Assembly: GCF_026113935.1 (NCBI RefSeq)
Contig: NZ_JAPEUL010000004.1
Location: 620,001 to 684,000, forward strand
Source of the DNA: Marinomonas rhodophyticola
GTDB taxonomy: Bacteria; Pseudomonadota; Gammaproteobacteria; Pseudomonadales; Marinomonadaceae
Length of the DNA: 64,000 nucleotides
Reading direction: 5' to 3'
Shown: positions 18,412 to 28,258 of the stretch, in pieces
How positions within the stretch are numbered: the stretch's first letter is position 1
Layout: each line of letters starts with the position of its first letter
Position numbers and translations under genes: made by a program
The notes under the pieces: generated by a model
The model's input: the letters and a program-made list of their open reading frames with translations, nothing else
Database searches by the model: none
What the model was told of the DNA's origin: nothing

Positions 18412-18522
18412 TTCTGCTCTGGGAAAATCGACATCAAATTGAAGATGGTCAGCATTATAGCGAAGCTTCCTAACGAAGCAATCTAACTAGATTTCAAGAC
18501 GGATGTTTGTCTCCGTAAACAA

Positions 18523-18782
18523 CTAACAAGACCTCCACACACACCACGATTCCTCTCTATACCGTTTATTTAGCTAGCACATTTCTCGTGGAAGAGAGGT
18601 TTGTTAGGCCAAGAGCCAGACGTCAGCAAGTCAGTTACCACGATACGTCTTACTATCACTGTATTTTCCTTTGTAGATTCCTTTGTAGAGAGTGCTTTGT
18701 GTTCGTAGGGCGTTTTTGTGTGGAGAGGATCCAATTTCTGGCGAAAGCTTTGAACACCGCCGTGGCTGGGTTGAAAAGCGTG
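18523..18782 (+). repeat. Direct repeat copy B (decayed REP-type transposase 5' region)
   Basis: Second copy of the 16996-17262 repeat. In frame it reads RPRARRQQVSYHDTSYYHC, the N-terminus of a Y1 transposase, then breaks at a short TTCCTTTGTAGA duplication; only the first third of the gene is present. It ends about 35 bases before the rnz stop. Confidence 0.8.
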
Positions 18783-18815
18783 TGGGGATTTAAAGCCCAA
18801 GTCTGTAAATCCTCT

Positions 18816-19772
18816 TTAAAGCTTTTTTAATTCATTGCTTTTGTTTAGCTGATATTCATCAAGGTCGTTGGCGAGAAACAGGTTGCCCGAATAATGGGCT
18901 TTGGCTTCTTGATAAATGTCGGCGATGGAAGGGGACAGGTTCGGGTTAGCTTGGTAGCGAGGACTAAAGTGCGTTAACACTAGGTTGGGGATGCTGGCTT
19001 GCTCGGCAAAGGTCGCCACAAGCCCCGCGTAACTGTGACCGTAGCTGTTGCCTGACTTCTCAACGAGGTCTTTGGTGTAGGTGGCTTCATGAACCAGTAC
19101 ACTGGCTCCATGGCTTATTTGAGCCAATAGCTCTGGCTGGTCATTGTCACCTGCCACTATGATTTTTTGCGGGTTTTGATCGTAGAGCAAATAGTCTTCA
19201 CAATGGATTAATTTGCCGTTTAATTTAACATCTTGCCCCTTTTGTAGCTGCCCCCAATGTGGGCCTCTGGGGATGTTGTGCCGTTCCAGTTTTTCCACAT
19301 CCAAGCACGGGTTGATGTCTTTTTCGGTAAAACAATAGGCATAAGAAGGGACTCTGTGAGATAGGGCGACCGTTTCCACACGAATCTTCCTGAACTCGAC
19401 AGACGGTAGCTCATCAGTACAGACAAACTCAATGTCATAGGGCAGATACAATTGTGTATGTTGCTGAGTCGCTTCCACCCATTCTCTTACACCACTTGGT
19501 GCCATAATTTTCAATGGCGCCTTGCGGCCATTCATGGCGGCGCTTGCCAATATGCCTGGCAAGCCATAACAGTGATCGCCATGAATGTGAGTGATGAAGA
19601 TGGCTTGTAAGGCATTGATCGATAAATTGGTATGAAGTATCTGATGTTGCGTGCCCTCGCCACAATCGACAAGGTACCAGCCGTTGCCTCTTTCTTCGCG
19701 CACCGCGATTCCTGTTACATTGCGTGTTTTGGTGGGAACGCCTGCCGAGGTTCCAAGAAAGACAATATTCAT
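18816..19772 (-). CDS. rnz: Ribonuclease Z / ElaC
   Basis: A 318-aa metallo-beta-lactamase-fold nuclease that trims tRNA 3' ends. The start FLGTSAGVPTKTRNV is diagnostic of RNase Z. The zinc motif HxHxDH is THIHGDHCYGLPG; later ligands are in VAGDNDQ and LTHFSPRY. VLVHEATYTKDL is also typical. Ends right beside transposase repeat copy B without losing family length. A fragment of this gene is duplicated at 13727-13815. Confidence 0.95.
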   Translation of the reverse strand: MNIVFLGTSAGVPTKTRNVTGIAVREERGNGWYLVDCGEGTQHQILHTNLSINALQAIFITHIHGDHCYGLPGILASAAMNGRKAPLKIMAPSGVREWVEATQQHTQLYLPYDIEFVCTDELPSVEFRKIRVETVALSHRVPSYAYCFTEKDINPCLDVEKLERHNIPRGPHWGQLQKGQDVKLNGKLIHCEDYLLYDQNPQKIIVAGDNDQPELLAQISHGASVLVHEATYTKDLVEKSGNSYGHSYAGLVATFAEQASIPNLVLTHFSPRYQANPNLSPSIADIYQEAKAHYSGNLFLANDLDEYQLNKSNELKKL

Positions 19773-19887
19773 TTTTTACCTAGATTCAAAAAACACACAT
19801 CAGTCACTGCTAAGAATTGTTATCTTCTATACGCTTCCTGAGCTAAAATACAAACCTTGTTCGTACTTTACTACATGAGATTTATAA

Positions 19888-20040
19888 ATGACCGCATTTG
19901 ATACCAAAGTGGAAGAATTGATCGCTAAGCATCCTCATTTAACCAAAGATGAAGCCATCAAAATCGTCACTGAGAAAAACAAACGTAAGAAGCAGAAGAG
20001 AAATGCCAGAACCAACAAAGGTGGTGTTAACAAGGGTTAG
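19888..20040 (+). CDS. Small lysine-rich protein, 50 aa
   Basis: Reads MTAFDTKVEELIAKHPHLTK, then an acidic helix and a basic tail with KNKRKKQKRNARTNKG. Its stop lies 20 bases before a strong terminator, which supports a real transcription unit. No strong ribosome site is seen. The basic tail suggests nucleic acid or ribosome binding, but no family is recognised. Confidence 0.6.
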   Translation: MTAFDTKVEELIAKHPHLTKDEAIKIVTEKNKRKKQKRNARTNKGGVNKG

Positions 20041-20059
20041 CAGTAAAGTATATTTCAGA

Positions 20060-20096
20060 AAAAAGGCCCCTTTGTCATGTTTCAAAGGGGCCTTTT
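20060..20096 (+). terminator. Bidirectional terminator between the small ORF and gloA
   Basis: AAAAGGCCCCTTTG pairs with CAAAGGGGCCTTTT around TCATGTTT; A and T runs on either side let it work for both convergent genes. Confidence 0.92.
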
Positions 20097-20108
20097 GCTT
20101 AATGTTAC

Positions 20109-20633
20109 TTAACCTGCCATGCGGCTTGCATTGAATATTTCAATCCAATAACCGTCTGGGTCTTTGATGAAGGCAATGTTGTTCATCTTGCCATCACTGA
20201 GTTTTTTCTGGAATGGTACACCAAGTTCCTCAAAACGCTGGCAAGCGCCTTCTAGATCGGGCACGTGAAAACCAATGTGCCCAAACCCACGGGGATCACT
20301 GTTACCGTTGTGGTATTGCGTATTCTCTGGGGTATCGCCCCAGTTATGGGTCAGTTCTAACATAGCAGGGCGGCCAAAGGTTTGTGCTGTTCGCTCTGCA
20401 TCATCAGCACTAATATCAGAAAAGTCTTCACCGTGAGTCAGAAAATACAAACTGAATTTCATCTCAGGAAAGTCGAGTTTCTTTAATAGCGTCATACCCA
20501 TGACTCGGGTATAAAAATCGAGAGCGCGCACAGGGTCAGCAATGCGTAACATGGTTTGGTTGAACACAAACCCGTTTGTTGCTGGGTCTTTTTCTTCGCA
20601 CAGGCCTTCAGCTTGTTCAAAATGACGACTCAT
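20109..20633 (-). CDS. gloA: Lactoylglutathione lyase (glyoxalase I)
   Basis: 174 aa, the longer eukaryote/pseudomonad-type glyoxalase I, which isomerises the methylglyoxal-glutathione hemithioacetal to S-lactoylglutathione. Visible: [27 protein letters not shown] with the first metal ligand, [10 protein letters not shown] with the Glu, [11 protein letters not shown] with the His and [11 protein letters not shown] with the second Glu. Length and order are normal; a cytoplasmic metalloenzyme. AAGGGAG lies close upstream of the ATG. Confidence 0.95.
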   Translation of the reverse strand: MSRHFEQAEGLCEEKDPATNGFVFNQTMLRIADPVRALDFYTRVMGMTLLKKLDFPEMKFSLYFLTHGEDFSDISADDAERTAQTFGRPAMLELTHNWGDTPENTQYHNGNSDPRGFGHIGFHVPDLEGACQRFEELGVPFQKKLSDGKMNNIAFIKDPDGYWIEIFNASRMAG

Positions 20634-20719
20634 ATTTGTACTCCCTTGTGTTAATGAATGGTTAACACAGGAACTGGGGGCTGGCTGAGAAATTCCAACC
20701 CCCGTATGACGTTAATGGC

Positions 20720-21595
20720 TTAATACGCCAGTGCCATTTCAGCCATTTTCATGGTGTTTTCAAAAGACTTACAGCCAGCGATAAACAGGCCGTTATGGCA
20801 GAACATGGCATCATCTAATCCTGTTACCTCTTGCAGTTCTTTATCTGACAGTCCAGCCCATGGCGCAGGCAGTTTTTTGCGGTCTTCAAAGGAGCCAAGC
20901 TCGACGGGAACAGTTTGTATGCGCCATTCGCCTGTTTGAGAGGGGTACACCATGAACAAGGCGTCTTGCGATAATCTGAGTACCGTGGTTTTCCATGGCG
21001 TGTACTGTTCTAACACAATGACTCTTGGGTCTTGGGCTTTTTCGATGGCTTGGGCGACGATGGCTTTGGCATTTACACCACCGCTGGCTGCGGCGATGAA
21101 TCGCGCTAAGATGCGTGAGGCAAAGGCAACGGCTTCATCAAAGCAGGTATCGAAATCGCTTTCTTCTTGCCATGTTGGGTTAAACATAGAGATGGTTTGA
21201 CTCAGGCTAACGCCGGTTTGTACGCCTTCCACATGTCCGCAATCAATGGCATCGATAACAGAGACGAGGTTCTTGTCCAGCGCGTCTGCCACTTCTTTGT
21301 CCCCTGCGCAGATCGCTAGGCCGTATTTTTGCCAGATCAAACCGAAGGACGAAAAAGGAATGCCGTTTTCACGCGCTCCAGCACCGCCTTTTTGGTGGTG
21401 GTCAAAACGGCCTTGCTCAGCGTCGTAAATACCGCCTACGTCAACCACAATGTCGGCTTTGGCGATGGTGTCTAAGTCACGTGTGCGGATCAATTCGACC
21501 GATGGGAAAATGCTTTTCAGTGCGGCGATTGCGAATACGTCGTCAGCATGAAAGTTTCCATTGTGCGTTGCGATTACTTGAACTTGTTCGGTCAT
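20720..21595 (-). CDS. MYG1-family (UPF0160) DHH-like hydrolase
   Basis: 291 aa. VQVIATHNGNFHADDVFAI is the hallmark N-terminus, with the HxxxFHADD metal site, followed by VDVGGIYDAEQGRFDHHQKG holding the DHH motif and IDCGHVEGVQTG. The end NGLFIAGCKSFENTMKMAEMAL is also conserved. Members are Mn-dependent 3'-5' exonucleases or phosphoesterases; the bacterial role is not settled. 86 bases upstream of gloA on the same strand and perhaps co-transcribed. Confidence 0.88.
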   Translation of the reverse strand: MTEQVQVIATHNGNFHADDVFAIAALKSIFPSVELIRTRDLDTIAKADIVVDVGGIYDAEQGRFDHHQKGGAGARENGIPFSSFGLIWQKYGLAICAGDKEVADALDKNLVSVIDAIDCGHVEGVQTGVSLSQTISMFNPTWQEESDFDTCFDEAVAFASRILARFIAAASGGVNAKAIVAQAIEKAQDPRVIVLEQYTPWKTTVLRLSQDALFMVYPSQTGEWRIQTVPVELGSFEDRKKLPAPWAGLSDKELQEVTGLDDAMFCHNGLFIAGCKSFENTMKMAEMALAY

Positions 21596-22153
21596 TTTAC
21601 AGCCTCATTGATTGATGTCATTTCACTTAACAGCACACACGTCACTTCACAGTACATACGTACCAAGGGGCAGCATTTTACGGGGTTTTTATACTGGGTG
21701 ACACCCTTCGTTTCAATTGTATTTAAGACAGGCTTGTGTACGAAACGCGTATTGTTAAGCGAGATAAATAGGAATATGATTCCTAAAACCTTAGGGGAGT
21801 AGTCTCTCAGCGTTGTCTGAGATAATCGTCAACAGTCTCCGAACAGTCGTTCGTGGCGGTTATATCCTGTTTGTTTGGATTGACAAGACCTAAGGCAAGT
21901 GTTGTTTTCGGGGTGGAGAACAATGTTTGCCTTTTGTCTCTTCCACCCCGAGGGCGCTCGTGTGTTTAATTTAACTGTTTGCCTTGCTCTGTCCTTCGTA
22001 GGAGGAGTTGGGAATGAATAATGTCAATGTTTGTGCTGTGGCTTTTTATAAAGCGACACGCCTCTGTTATTCTCATTTCATCTTGTTTGGATCGGTTCGG
22101 TCTAAACCCTCGATATTTTGCATCGTTTCTTTTTTCAAATCTGAGGTAAGGTT
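21596..22153 (+). other. Intergenic region with a strong hairpin
   Basis: 558 bases with no supported gene. At 21909-21950 CGGGGTGGA pairs perfectly with TCCACCCCG across a 24-base loop. At 21804-21822 CTCTCAG and CTGAGA form a small hairpin. The region must hold the promoters for the divergent MYG1-like and antiporter genes; no clear box was picked out. Confidence 0.4.
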
Positions 22154-23125
22154 ATGACGCTTGCTATTCTGGCTTTATTAGTCGGTTTTGTTCTATTGGT
22201 ATGGAGTGCCGATCGTTTTGTGGAAGGGGCGGCGGTTACGGCAAAATACGCCGGTATGCCTTCTTTACTGATTGGTATGGTGATTGTTGGTTTTGGGACC
22301 TCGGCACCTGAAATGGTGGTGTCTGCCATGGCGGCGATGGATGGAAATCCTGATCTTGCTTTAGGTAATGCGCTGGGTTCGAATATTGTCAATACAGGGC
22401 TTATTCTGGGTGTGACGGCCCTGATTGCGCCGATTATGGTGCAATCTAATATTGTTCGAAAAGAACTTCCGTTGTTGTTGTTAATTGGTTTGGTATTTGG
22501 TTATTTGATTTGGAATGGGTCGTTGACACGTTTTGAGTCTGCGCTTTTGTTGGTTGGTTTTTTTGCTTTGGTTGGCTGGAGTATTTACTCTGCGATGAAA
22601 GGCAAAGGCGATGCACTCGAAGACGAAATGGAACAAGAGCTGGTGACTCATACTATGTCTAAATCCAGAGCCATTTTTTGGTTGGTATTTGGTCTTGTTG
22701 TGTTGATCATCAGTTCTCGAGTATTGGTGTGGGGAGCGGTGAATATTGCCCAAGCGTTTGGGGTGAGCGATTTGATTATCGGCTTGACCATTGTGGCATT
22801 GGGAACCTCGTTACCAGAATTGGCGGCGTCTATTATTGCGGTTAGAAAGGGCGAGCATGATATTGCCATTGGTAACGTGGTGGGATCGAATATGTTTAAC
22901 ATACTTGCCGTCATAGGGATTGCGGGGAGTATTTCGCCGATGACAAATTTGTCTGCCGAGGTGTTGTCTCGGGATTGGCTGGTGATGATGGGAATGACGG
23001 TGATGTTGCTGGTTATGGCATATGGTTTCCGCCGGGCGGGTCGTATCAATCGATTTGAAGGTGCGGGTCTGCTGCTGGCGTTTGTGGCTTATAACATTTG
23101 GTTGGTTTCCTCTGTTATTGTGTAA
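22154..23125 (+). CDS. Calcium/sodium antiporter (YrbG-like, CaCA family)
   Basis: 323 aa, integral inner membrane. The two inverted alpha-repeats are obvious: VGFGTSAPEMVVSAMAA with GNALGSNIVNTGLILGV in the first half, and VALGTSLPELAASIIAV with GNVVGSNMFNILAVIGI in the second, each carrying the acidic and Asn residues that bind the cation. About ten hydrophobic helices. Followed after 37 bases by an MscS gene on the same strand, so probably an ion/osmotic operon. Confidence 0.93.
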   Translation: MTLAILALLVGFVLLVWSADRFVEGAAVTAKYAGMPSLLIGMVIVGFGTSAPEMVVSAMAAMDGNPDLALGNALGSNIVNTGLILGVTALIAPIMVQSNIVRKELPLLLLIGLVFGYLIWNGSLTRFESALLLVGFFALVGWSIYSAMKGKGDALEDEMEQELVTHTMSKSRAIFWLVFGLVVLIISSRVLVWGAVNIAQAFGVSDLIIGLTIVALGTSLPELAASIIAVRKGEHDIAIGNVVGSNMFNILAVIGIAGSISPMTNLSAEVLSRDWLVMMGMTVMLLVMAYGFRRAGRINRFEGAGLLLAFVAYNIWLVSSVIV

Positions 23126-23162
23126 TTTAATACTGTATTGGTTAGGATAAAACGAAGAAGAG

Positions 23163-24020
23163 ATGCTTATGCAAGAGACACTGATTCAATTTTGGCAAAA
23201 TCATTCGGATACGATTATTTCACTTTGTTATAACTTAGTATTAGCTGTCGTGATATTCACTGCCAGTTCGTTCATCGCAAGAGCGGTACGAAAGGCGATA
23301 TTGAATGCCAATTCTAAGCTAAATAAATTAGACGCGACTTTAATACCAATTTTTTCAACCGTTGCCAGTTATGCGGTGTATATTATTGGTGGTGTGTTTA
23401 TTTTAGACATTTTTGGGGTCAATACTGCCAGTCTTATTGCGTTAGTTGGTGCGGCCGGTCTGGCAATCGGGTTGGCGTTAAAAGACACGTTAAGCAATAT
23501 CGCTGCGGGTATTATGCTGCTGATATTGCGTCCATTTAAGGCGGGTGATTTTATTGAGTTTGGCTCAACGCAAGGTACGGTAAAAGAAATCAATTTGTTT
23601 ACCTGCGTGTTTGAAACGGTTGATGGCTTATATATTGCTTCGCCTAATAGTGTTTTGTGGGGCGGCAGTATTAAAAACTTCACCCGAAATGGTAAGCGAC
23701 GAATGGATATTGTTGTCGGAATATCGTATTCAGATTCCATCGATGTTGGGTTGTCTGTACTGCAAAAAATCATCGCAAGTGAATCACGATTGTTATCAGA
23801 TCCCGCGCCGCAGACTATGGTGGTGTCTATGATGGACAGTTCGGTAAACCTTCAGCTTAGAGCGTGGGCAAAAAACGAAGATTATTGGCCAGCCTACTGG
23901 GATTTAAATAAACGTGTGAAAGAATCCATCGAAGAGGCGGGTTTAACTATCCCGTTCCCTCAGCGTACTTTGCATCTGGTTACTGAACAAAGTATGCCAG
24001 TATTGAAAGAAAAGCCTTAA
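23163..24020 (+). CDS. Small-conductance mechanosensitive channel (MscS family)
   Basis: 285 aa, the E. coli MscS length. Three N-terminal helices, the third being the pore: VGAAGLAIGLALKDTLSNIAAGIMLL, a glycine/alanine-packed helix. Then the beta domain FKAGDFIEFGSTQGTVKEI and the C-terminal alpha/beta cage ending IPFPQRTLHL. It releases solutes on hypo-osmotic shock. ATG at 23163 follows GAAGAAGAG; an in-frame ATG at 23169 is an alternative. Confidence 0.95.
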   Translation: MLMQETLIQFWQNHSDTIISLCYNLVLAVVIFTASSFIARAVRKAILNANSKLNKLDATLIPIFSTVASYAVYIIGGVFILDIFGVNTASLIALVGAAGLAIGLALKDTLSNIAAGIMLLILRPFKAGDFIEFGSTQGTVKEINLFTCVFETVDGLYIASPNSVLWGGSIKNFTRNGKRRMDIVVGISYSDSIDVGLSVLQKIIASESRLLSDPAPQTMVVSMMDSSVNLQLRAWAKNEDYWPAYWDLNKRVKESIEEAGLTIPFPQRTLHLVTEQSMPVLKEKP

Positions 24021-24041
24021 TAAGATTTGGCTGTCTATGTG

Positions 24042-24074
24042 CATGTTTAGCTGCTTTTAGGGCAGCTAAACATG
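24042..24074 (+). terminator. Strong hairpin after mscS
   Basis: CATGTTTAGCTGC pairs perfectly over 13 bases with GCAGCTAAACATG around a 7-base loop. There is no T-run directly after it, so termination is likely but not certain. Confidence 0.6.
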
Positions 24075-24119
24075 GCTTGAGCTAACACTCTTCTGAGTAA
24101 TCCTTCTTCTGAGTAGTCA

Positions 24120-27008
24120 TTACGACCACATTTCTACTCGGTTTCTTCCTTGTTCCTTGGCTTTGTATAGAGCTTGGTCTGCCAGTTTAAGTAGGTCCTG
24201 ATAGTTCTCTACTTGATGAGAAAACGCGACGCCCATACTGACGGTCATGGTGAGGTTCGTAGCGATATCGAGATAGTTATACGTTTCTATGCGATGGCGT
24301 AATGCTTCACAGTAAGCCATTACGTCGGTGTCATCCATGCCTTTTATCATTAAGGTGAATTCTTCACCGCCCCAGCGAGCGGCATGTACCTGATGATTGA
24401 TTAGTGCTTCTAGCTGTTTAGCAAGTGCTTGGATGGCCCTATCACCAGTGAGGTGCGAATACTGGTCGTTGATCCTTTTAAAGTAGTCGATATCCATGAT
24501 CACCAAAGCGAGGGGCGTGTTCTGTTGCTTGGCTTCCACGAACTTCTCACTAAGCCATTGATCAAAAGCACGTCGATTAGGTAATCCGGTCAGTTGATCT
24601 TCATTGGCTTGACGCTGGAAGTCTTCTGATTGTTGACGCAGAGCATAGGTTTGTGATTCTACAAGGGCTTTTAAACGTACTTCACTTTGTCTTAAACGCT
24701 GCAAGCGCCAACGAAGTCCGCCAGCTAAGAGTATTAGGGTGAACAGTGCACAGGCAATTTGTACGTCGAGTCGTTGCCAGACATAGGGTAAGATTTGGAA
24801 TTCGTAAATATCTTCAGCATTTTGCCAGTCACTGTATGGATAACGTGCACTGACTAAAAATTGATAGTGACCAGGTTCTAGGTTGGTGTATTCGGCAATG
24901 GTATTTTTCCCTCTGGTGGCCCAGTTTTTTTCAAAGCCGACGAGGCGAGTGCGGTATTCTATGCGCGACGACATAACATAGCCCAAGCCAGCATAATCAA
25001 AGAGTACTCGGTTGGTGCCAGCTGGCAGGACGTGTTTTTTGTTGACTGGCAAGGCGTGTCCATCAGCCGACATGGATTCAATCACCAGAGGCAAGCGGGC
25101 AGTATTTTTTTGTAGCACACGGGAACTGTTGACCATGGCAACGCCTTTGGCGGTGGCAAACCATAATCGACCATCTGCCATTGCAATAGCGGCTGGGTTG
25201 GAGCCTCCGTTTGCTTGGGCACTGGCCATGCCATCGCTTTCGGTAAAATGTTCGAACTCAAGATGTTGTTGGCGACCATCGGCAACAGCATGGGCGGCTT
25301 GGTAACTTATTTGCCAAATGCCACGATTACTGGTTAACCACAAACTGTTTGAACCATCATAAATAACTTGGAAGAGCTTATCGATGGGTAATCCGGCATG
25401 ACGGCCGACTAAGCCTAACTGACCATCTTTTTGACGATAACGCACTAAGCCACGATCTGTCGCTATCCAAACATAGCCACTTTCCATCCAGAAACCAAAG
25501 GCATACTCGGCATCTTCCATGGTGTTGATGGGAATATTTTCAAATCCATCTGTCGTCAATTTTGCCGCGCCAACCCCAGTTCCGACCCAGAGTTGCCCGC
25601 GATCGTCCTCGGCCAGCGCCATAATATAATTATCAGGTAGGCCATTCTCACGGGTGAATATTTGTTGTTGTCCTGTTAGATCTTGTCTGACCAATCCGTT
25701 TGTGGTGCCAATCCATACGTTACCGTGGTGGTCTTCTAATACGGCTCTTACTTCGTCGCTGGGTAAGCCGTTTTGTTGATTAAGATAAGGAGAGAGCTGG
25801 TTGTCTTGCCAAAGCATTAAGCCATTCAGATAAGTACCGACCCATGCGCCACCTTGTCGGCGTTTACCAAGGCTAAGCACAGAAATAGAAGCACCTGCAT
25901 TCAGTCTTGCATTGTGTGCGGTGTTGTCTTCAATGATGCTCAGTCCTTCGCTAGAGCCGACTAATATGATATTAGGGCTTATTTCAAGGATACTGCGGAC
26001 ATAGTCACCCACGAGCCTGCGTTCTTTTGTCCAGGTCGTAAATGGCGCTTTGCGTAAACGCATTAAACCACCGTTCGTCCCAACCCAAATACTGCCTTCT
26101 AAATCTTGTAGTATTGATAAAACACGATTATTCGGCAGGCCAGATTTCACATTTAAGGTTTCAATAAATTGTTTATTTAATCTTAGTAGGCCTTTATTCA
26201 TGGTGCCTAACCAGAGATTATTTTCATTGTCCTCCATTAAGGAAGTAATACTTTCACCGGCTAAACTTGGGTGTAATAAATACGCTTGGTTGTTTTCTAG
26301 TACATAAGCCCCTCGGCTGGTTGCAATGATTAGACGGTTATCTTGGGTTTCTAAAAGGGCATATACTCGTAACTCAGGCAAACCATATTGTGTTAATAGC
26401 TCTTTTTTATCTGGTCCATTTAAGTGAAATAAACCTTTATCTGTTGCAGCAAAAATCCGACCTTGGCTATCTTCCATTAATCGATAAGCACTGATATTTG
26501 GCAGTAGCCAAATATCATCTTCGGTATAGGTCGTCGCTGTTGATTTTGCGCGATAAAAAACGCCCAAACCTTCTGTGGCCAGCCAAAGATTGCCGGCTTT
26601 GTCTTTGAGTAAATGATTCACCATGCTACGGGCTACCGATTGCGGCTGCCACTGATTATCTTTGCGATAGGTTACACTTCCTCTGGCTCCTGCAACCCAT
26701 AAACCATTTTGATCATCCGATACTAATGCTCGCGTACCAGAGTCTATGATGCCAGTTTGGGCGGAGCGTTCATAAAAGCGAAAATCACGACCGTTATAAC
26801 GTGCAACACCTTCCCAAGTGGCGAACCATAAATATCCGTCGGAGGTCTGTTCTATGGCATTGATACTGTTGTGTGGTAGGCCGTCTTGGGTAGACCAAGT
26901 GTCAGTGAAGTAATCGGCAAGAGGGGTTGTCGCATGAGCAATATTTGCAGAGCACATTAACACCATTGTTAACCACCATGGCAGTGCTTTTTGCAGACTA
27001 GCGTGCAT
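24120..27008 (-). CDS. Membrane diguanylate cyclase with two-component-propeller sensor
   Basis: 962 aa. A signal peptide (to about residue 26, NIAHA) leads into repeated Reg_prop propeller blades, e.g. NSINAIEQTSDGYLWFATWEG and DHHGNVWIGTTNGLVRQD, then a Y_Y_Y domain (TRLVGFEKNWATRGKNTIAEY), one transmembrane helix (QIACALFTLILLAGGLRW), a short coil and a GGDEF domain. The cyclase looks active: DQLTGLPNRRAFDQW, MDIDYFKRIND and RWGGEEF. No RxxD inhibitory site is seen five residues ahead of GGEEF. It would make cyclic di-GMP in response to a periplasmic signal, perhaps a polysaccharide as for other Reg_prop proteins. Confidence 0.92.
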   Translation of the reverse strand: MHASLQKALPWWLTMVLMCSANIAHATTPLADYFTDTWSTQDGLPHNSINAIEQTSDGYLWFATWEGVARYNGRDFRFYERSAQTGIIDSGTRALVSDDQNGLWVAGARGSVTYRKDNQWQPQSVARSMVNHLLKDKAGNLWLATEGLGVFYRAKSTATTYTEDDIWLLPNISAYRLMEDSQGRIFAATDKGLFHLNGPDKKELLTQYGLPELRVYALLETQDNRLIIATSRGAYVLENNQAYLLHPSLAGESITSLMEDNENNLWLGTMNKGLLRLNKQFIETLNVKSGLPNNRVLSILQDLEGSIWVGTNGGLMRLRKAPFTTWTKERRLVGDYVRSILEISPNIILVGSSEGLSIIEDNTAHNARLNAGASISVLSLGKRRQGGAWVGTYLNGLMLWQDNQLSPYLNQQNGLPSDEVRAVLEDHHGNVWIGTTNGLVRQDLTGQQQIFTRENGLPDNYIMALAEDDRGQLWVGTGVGAAKLTTDGFENIPINTMEDAEYAFGFWMESGYVWIATDRGLVRYRQKDGQLGLVGRHAGLPIDKLFQVIYDGSNSLWLTSNRGIWQISYQAAHAVADGRQQHLEFEHFTESDGMASAQANGGSNPAAIAMADGRLWFATAKGVAMVNSSRVLQKNTARLPLVIESMSADGHALPVNKKHVLPAGTNRVLFDYAGLGYVMSSRIEYRTRLVGFEKNWATRGKNTIAEYTNLEPGHYQFLVSARYPYSDWQNAEDIYEFQILPYVWQRLDVQIACALFTLILLAGGLRWRLQRLRQSEVRLKALVESQTYALRQQSEDFQRQANEDQLTGLPNRRAFDQWLSEKFVEAKQQNTPLALVIMDIDYFKRINDQYSHLTGDRAIQALAKQLEALINHQVHAARWGGEEFTLMIKGMDDTDVMAYCEALRHRIETYNYLDIATNLTMTVSMGVAFSHQVENYQDLLKLADQALYKAKEQGRNRVEMWS

Positions 27009-27451
27009 TTCTTTTTTCCCTCTTGCTTATACGCGTTAGTAACATTGTTTCTTTGAACTGTTAGGATTCTAAAACGACGTCAAATTTATAGCGTTTTGTC
27101 TTGTGTATTTTTAATATGGAATAAGCATCAAAACGGCATGACACAAAGGTTTACAGATAGGCTGGATGGTATCATGAAGAATTTACAAAAAATGTTTCTA
27201 AATGTTACTGAACATTCAGTATAAATTATACGTGGTGCTGAGAGTTCGTCTTAAATCTATTGAGGGGAAGTGTTTATATATAGGTGAGCACTCAATAAAG
27301 AGTGTCTCCTTAATATTAACTTAATGAAAATTGTTGCGCGCAGTAGTAGATGACAACCTTGTCTGAAAATATAGTTTGTAAAAAGACAACGGAGACAAGC
27401 CAAAAATGCATTTTGGCGGTTAGCTTGTCTCAGCTGAGTTTTAATTAATGA
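27009..27451 (+). other. Intergenic region, AT-rich
   Basis: 443 bases without a supported gene. It contains the promoter region of the GGDEF protein and, at its right end, the terminator of the M48 gene (27392-27431). Nothing else was recognised. Confidence 0.4.
27392..27431 (-). terminator. Intrinsic terminator of the M48 peptidase gene
   Basis: GAGACAAGC and GCTTGTCTC form a 9-bp stem. On the minus strand it is followed by CGTTGTCTTTTTAC. Confidence 0.75.
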
Positions 27452-28258
27452 TTAGTAGCATTTTGCTTGTTTGTTTTGTTCAACAAGAGGTTCATAAATA
27501 GCAAGATTTTTTGGTAAATTGGCTTCTAAATCTTTGATACGAGTCGTGTTAGCTGGATGCGTGGACAGCAACTCTGGTGTTTTGCTCTCTCCACCGGCAC
27601 TCATGTTACGCCACAATGCAACGCTTTCTCTAGGGTCAAAGCCAGCTTTGGCCATGTATTCTAAACCCAGTAAATCGGCTTCTGACTCATGAGCACGGCT
27701 GAAAGGTAAGATAATCCCGACTTGTGCACCAATGCCCAATGCCTGAAAAATGGCGATTTTTTCTGGCGTTTCCTCACCGCTTAATTGATAACCCAATGAC
27801 AGCGCTTGGCTTGTTGCCAACTGAGTCGAGACCCTTTCATTACCGTGTCTTGCTATCACATGGGCCAATTCATGGCCCAAGACAGCGGCTAATTGAGATT
27901 GGTTTTCGGCGACCTTTAAAAGGCCTGTATAAACACCCACTTTATAACCTGGCAAGGCAAAGGCGTTTACTTGTTCATCATCAAATAAGACAATTTCCCA
28001 AGCTTGGTTGCGATATTTTTCTGGTAATACTGCGATCAAGGTGTCCGCCACACATTGTACTTGTTTGCCTAGTTGGGGGTTTGATGAGGTAGGAATCTCC
28101 TTCTTCATTTCGGTAAAAGACTGAACCCCCATTTCATCCATCTGACTGTCGGGCAACACGGCAAATTGCTTTCGTCCTGTTGGCGACGAACTGCAACCCA
28201 CCATCACAACAAGCGCCGCTGCCAGCGCCGCTTTAAAAGAAACCTTCATAAACATCAT
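27452..28258 (-). CDS. M48 family metallopeptidase, lipoprotein
   Basis: About 268 aa from the ATG at 28258 (the frame itself is open back to 28396, but AAGGCGG precedes 28258 and the sequence from there is a lipoprotein signal ending VVMVGCSSS). HExxH zinc motif in LAAVLGHELAHVIARHGNER, third ligand Glu in RAHESEADLLGLEYMAKAGF. The family includes YcaL and LoiP, outer-membrane proteases that act on misfolded envelope proteins. A periplasm-facing quality-control protease is the likely role. Confidence 0.92.
   Translation of the reverse strand: MMFMKVSFKAALAAALVVMVGCSSSPTGRKQFAVLPDSQMDEMGVQSFTEMKKEIPTSSNPQLGKQVQCVADTLIAVLPEKYRNQAWEIVLFDDEQVNAFALPGYKVGVYTGLLKVAENQSQLAAVLGHELAHVIARHGNERVSTQLATSQALSLGYQLSGEETPEKIAIFQALGIGAQVGIILPFSRAHESEADLLGLEYMAKAGFDPRESVALWRNMSAGGESKTPELLSTHPANTTRIKDLEANLPKNLAIYEPLVEQNKQAKCY

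Noticed and set aside
21548-21802. 84-aa plus-strand ORF across the MYG1-like start
   Set aside because: Overlaps a real gene's start and promoter region and shows no motif.
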